Assembly (NCBI GenBank): GCA_025355595.1
Contig: JANXZI010000747.1
Location: 1-6,288 of the forward strand
Origin: Spartobacteria bacterium
GTDB lineage: Bacteria; Verrucomicrobiota; Verrucomicrobiia; Chthoniobacterales; Chthoniobacteraceae
Direction of reading: 5' to 3'
Length of the DNA stretch: 6,288 nucleotides
Positions 6,248-6,288 of the stretch are shown piece by piece. The translations under genes were made by a program, and so were the position numbers. Each line of letters begins with the position of its first letter. Within the stretch, counting starts at the first letter, position 1. The notes beneath the pieces were generated by a model, which was given only the letters and a program-made list of their open reading frames with translations, searched no databases and had not been told where the DNA came from.

Positions 6248-6288
6248 GAAGCGCGTTTCCGCAGGTGCCGGTGCTGGTGTTTCGTCCG
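6244..6288 (-). CDS. C-terminal end of an upstream gene (basic tail), partial
   Basis: On the minus strand a frame enters from the right edge and reads RTKHQHRHLRKRAS before a TGA at 6246-6244. The TGA overlaps the GTG start of the SGNH gene (GTGA), a common gene junction in operons. The tail is strongly basic, as expected for the cytoplasmic end of a membrane protein. In many genomes an SGNH protein like the one downstream follows an MBOAT acyltransferase, so that is a reasonable guess, but 14 codons cannot show it. It may be a chance open frame. Confidence 0.35.
   Translation of the reverse strand, partial: RTKHQHRHLRKRAS

Overview
The window is GC-rich, densely coded bacterial DNA. The likeliest source is a member of the PVC group, most probably Verrucomicrobiota and less likely Planctomycetota. 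The main reason is a DUF1553-type protein C-terminus followed directly by a Tat-exported DUF1501 protein, a pair typical of those phyla. A lipoprotein with an FGE/SUMF1 domain and a palindromic repeat built on 'caggctggaagcctg' fit the same assignment. No start site in the window has a convincing Shine-Dalgarno sequence.

Left third (1-1691, + strand): the last 83 codons of a DUF1549/DUF1553 protein enter from the left edge. A 103-bp repeat unit of four consecutive hairpins (256-358) separates it from a complete DUF1501 gene (399-1691) with a twin-arginine signal. The pair is probably one expression unit for exported or envelope proteins; its biochemical role is not established.

Middle (1692-4639, + strand): a 220-bp hairpin-rich gap holds a possible 24-codon leader ORF whose stop overlaps the next start as ATGA. 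Next come a 613-residue secreted protein of no family I recognise, with a His/Cys cluster (HRCCTCGC), and then, after one base, a lipoprotein with an FGE-sulfatase (SUMF1) domain. The two are almost certainly co-transcribed and both leave the cytoplasm, so they may work on the same envelope process. The SUMF1 domain keeps only one of the two catalytic cysteines of true formylglycine-generating enzymes.

Right third (4640-6288): a compact hicB-hicA type II toxin-antitoxin pair, both genes with GTG starts, lies behind a -35/-10 candidate placed so that the mRNA would be nearly leaderless. It converges, with only 10 bp between stops, on a minus-strand gene for a membrane-anchored SGNH/GDSL-type protein. 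That gene's GTG start overlaps (GTGA) the stop of a very basic reading frame entering from the right edge. This suggests the SGNH protein is downstream in a minus-strand operon, possibly after a membrane acyltransferase.

The strongest candidates for something undescribed are the Cys-cluster protein coupled to the SUMF1-like lipoprotein, and the four-hairpin repeat with its alternating A-B-A'-B' order.
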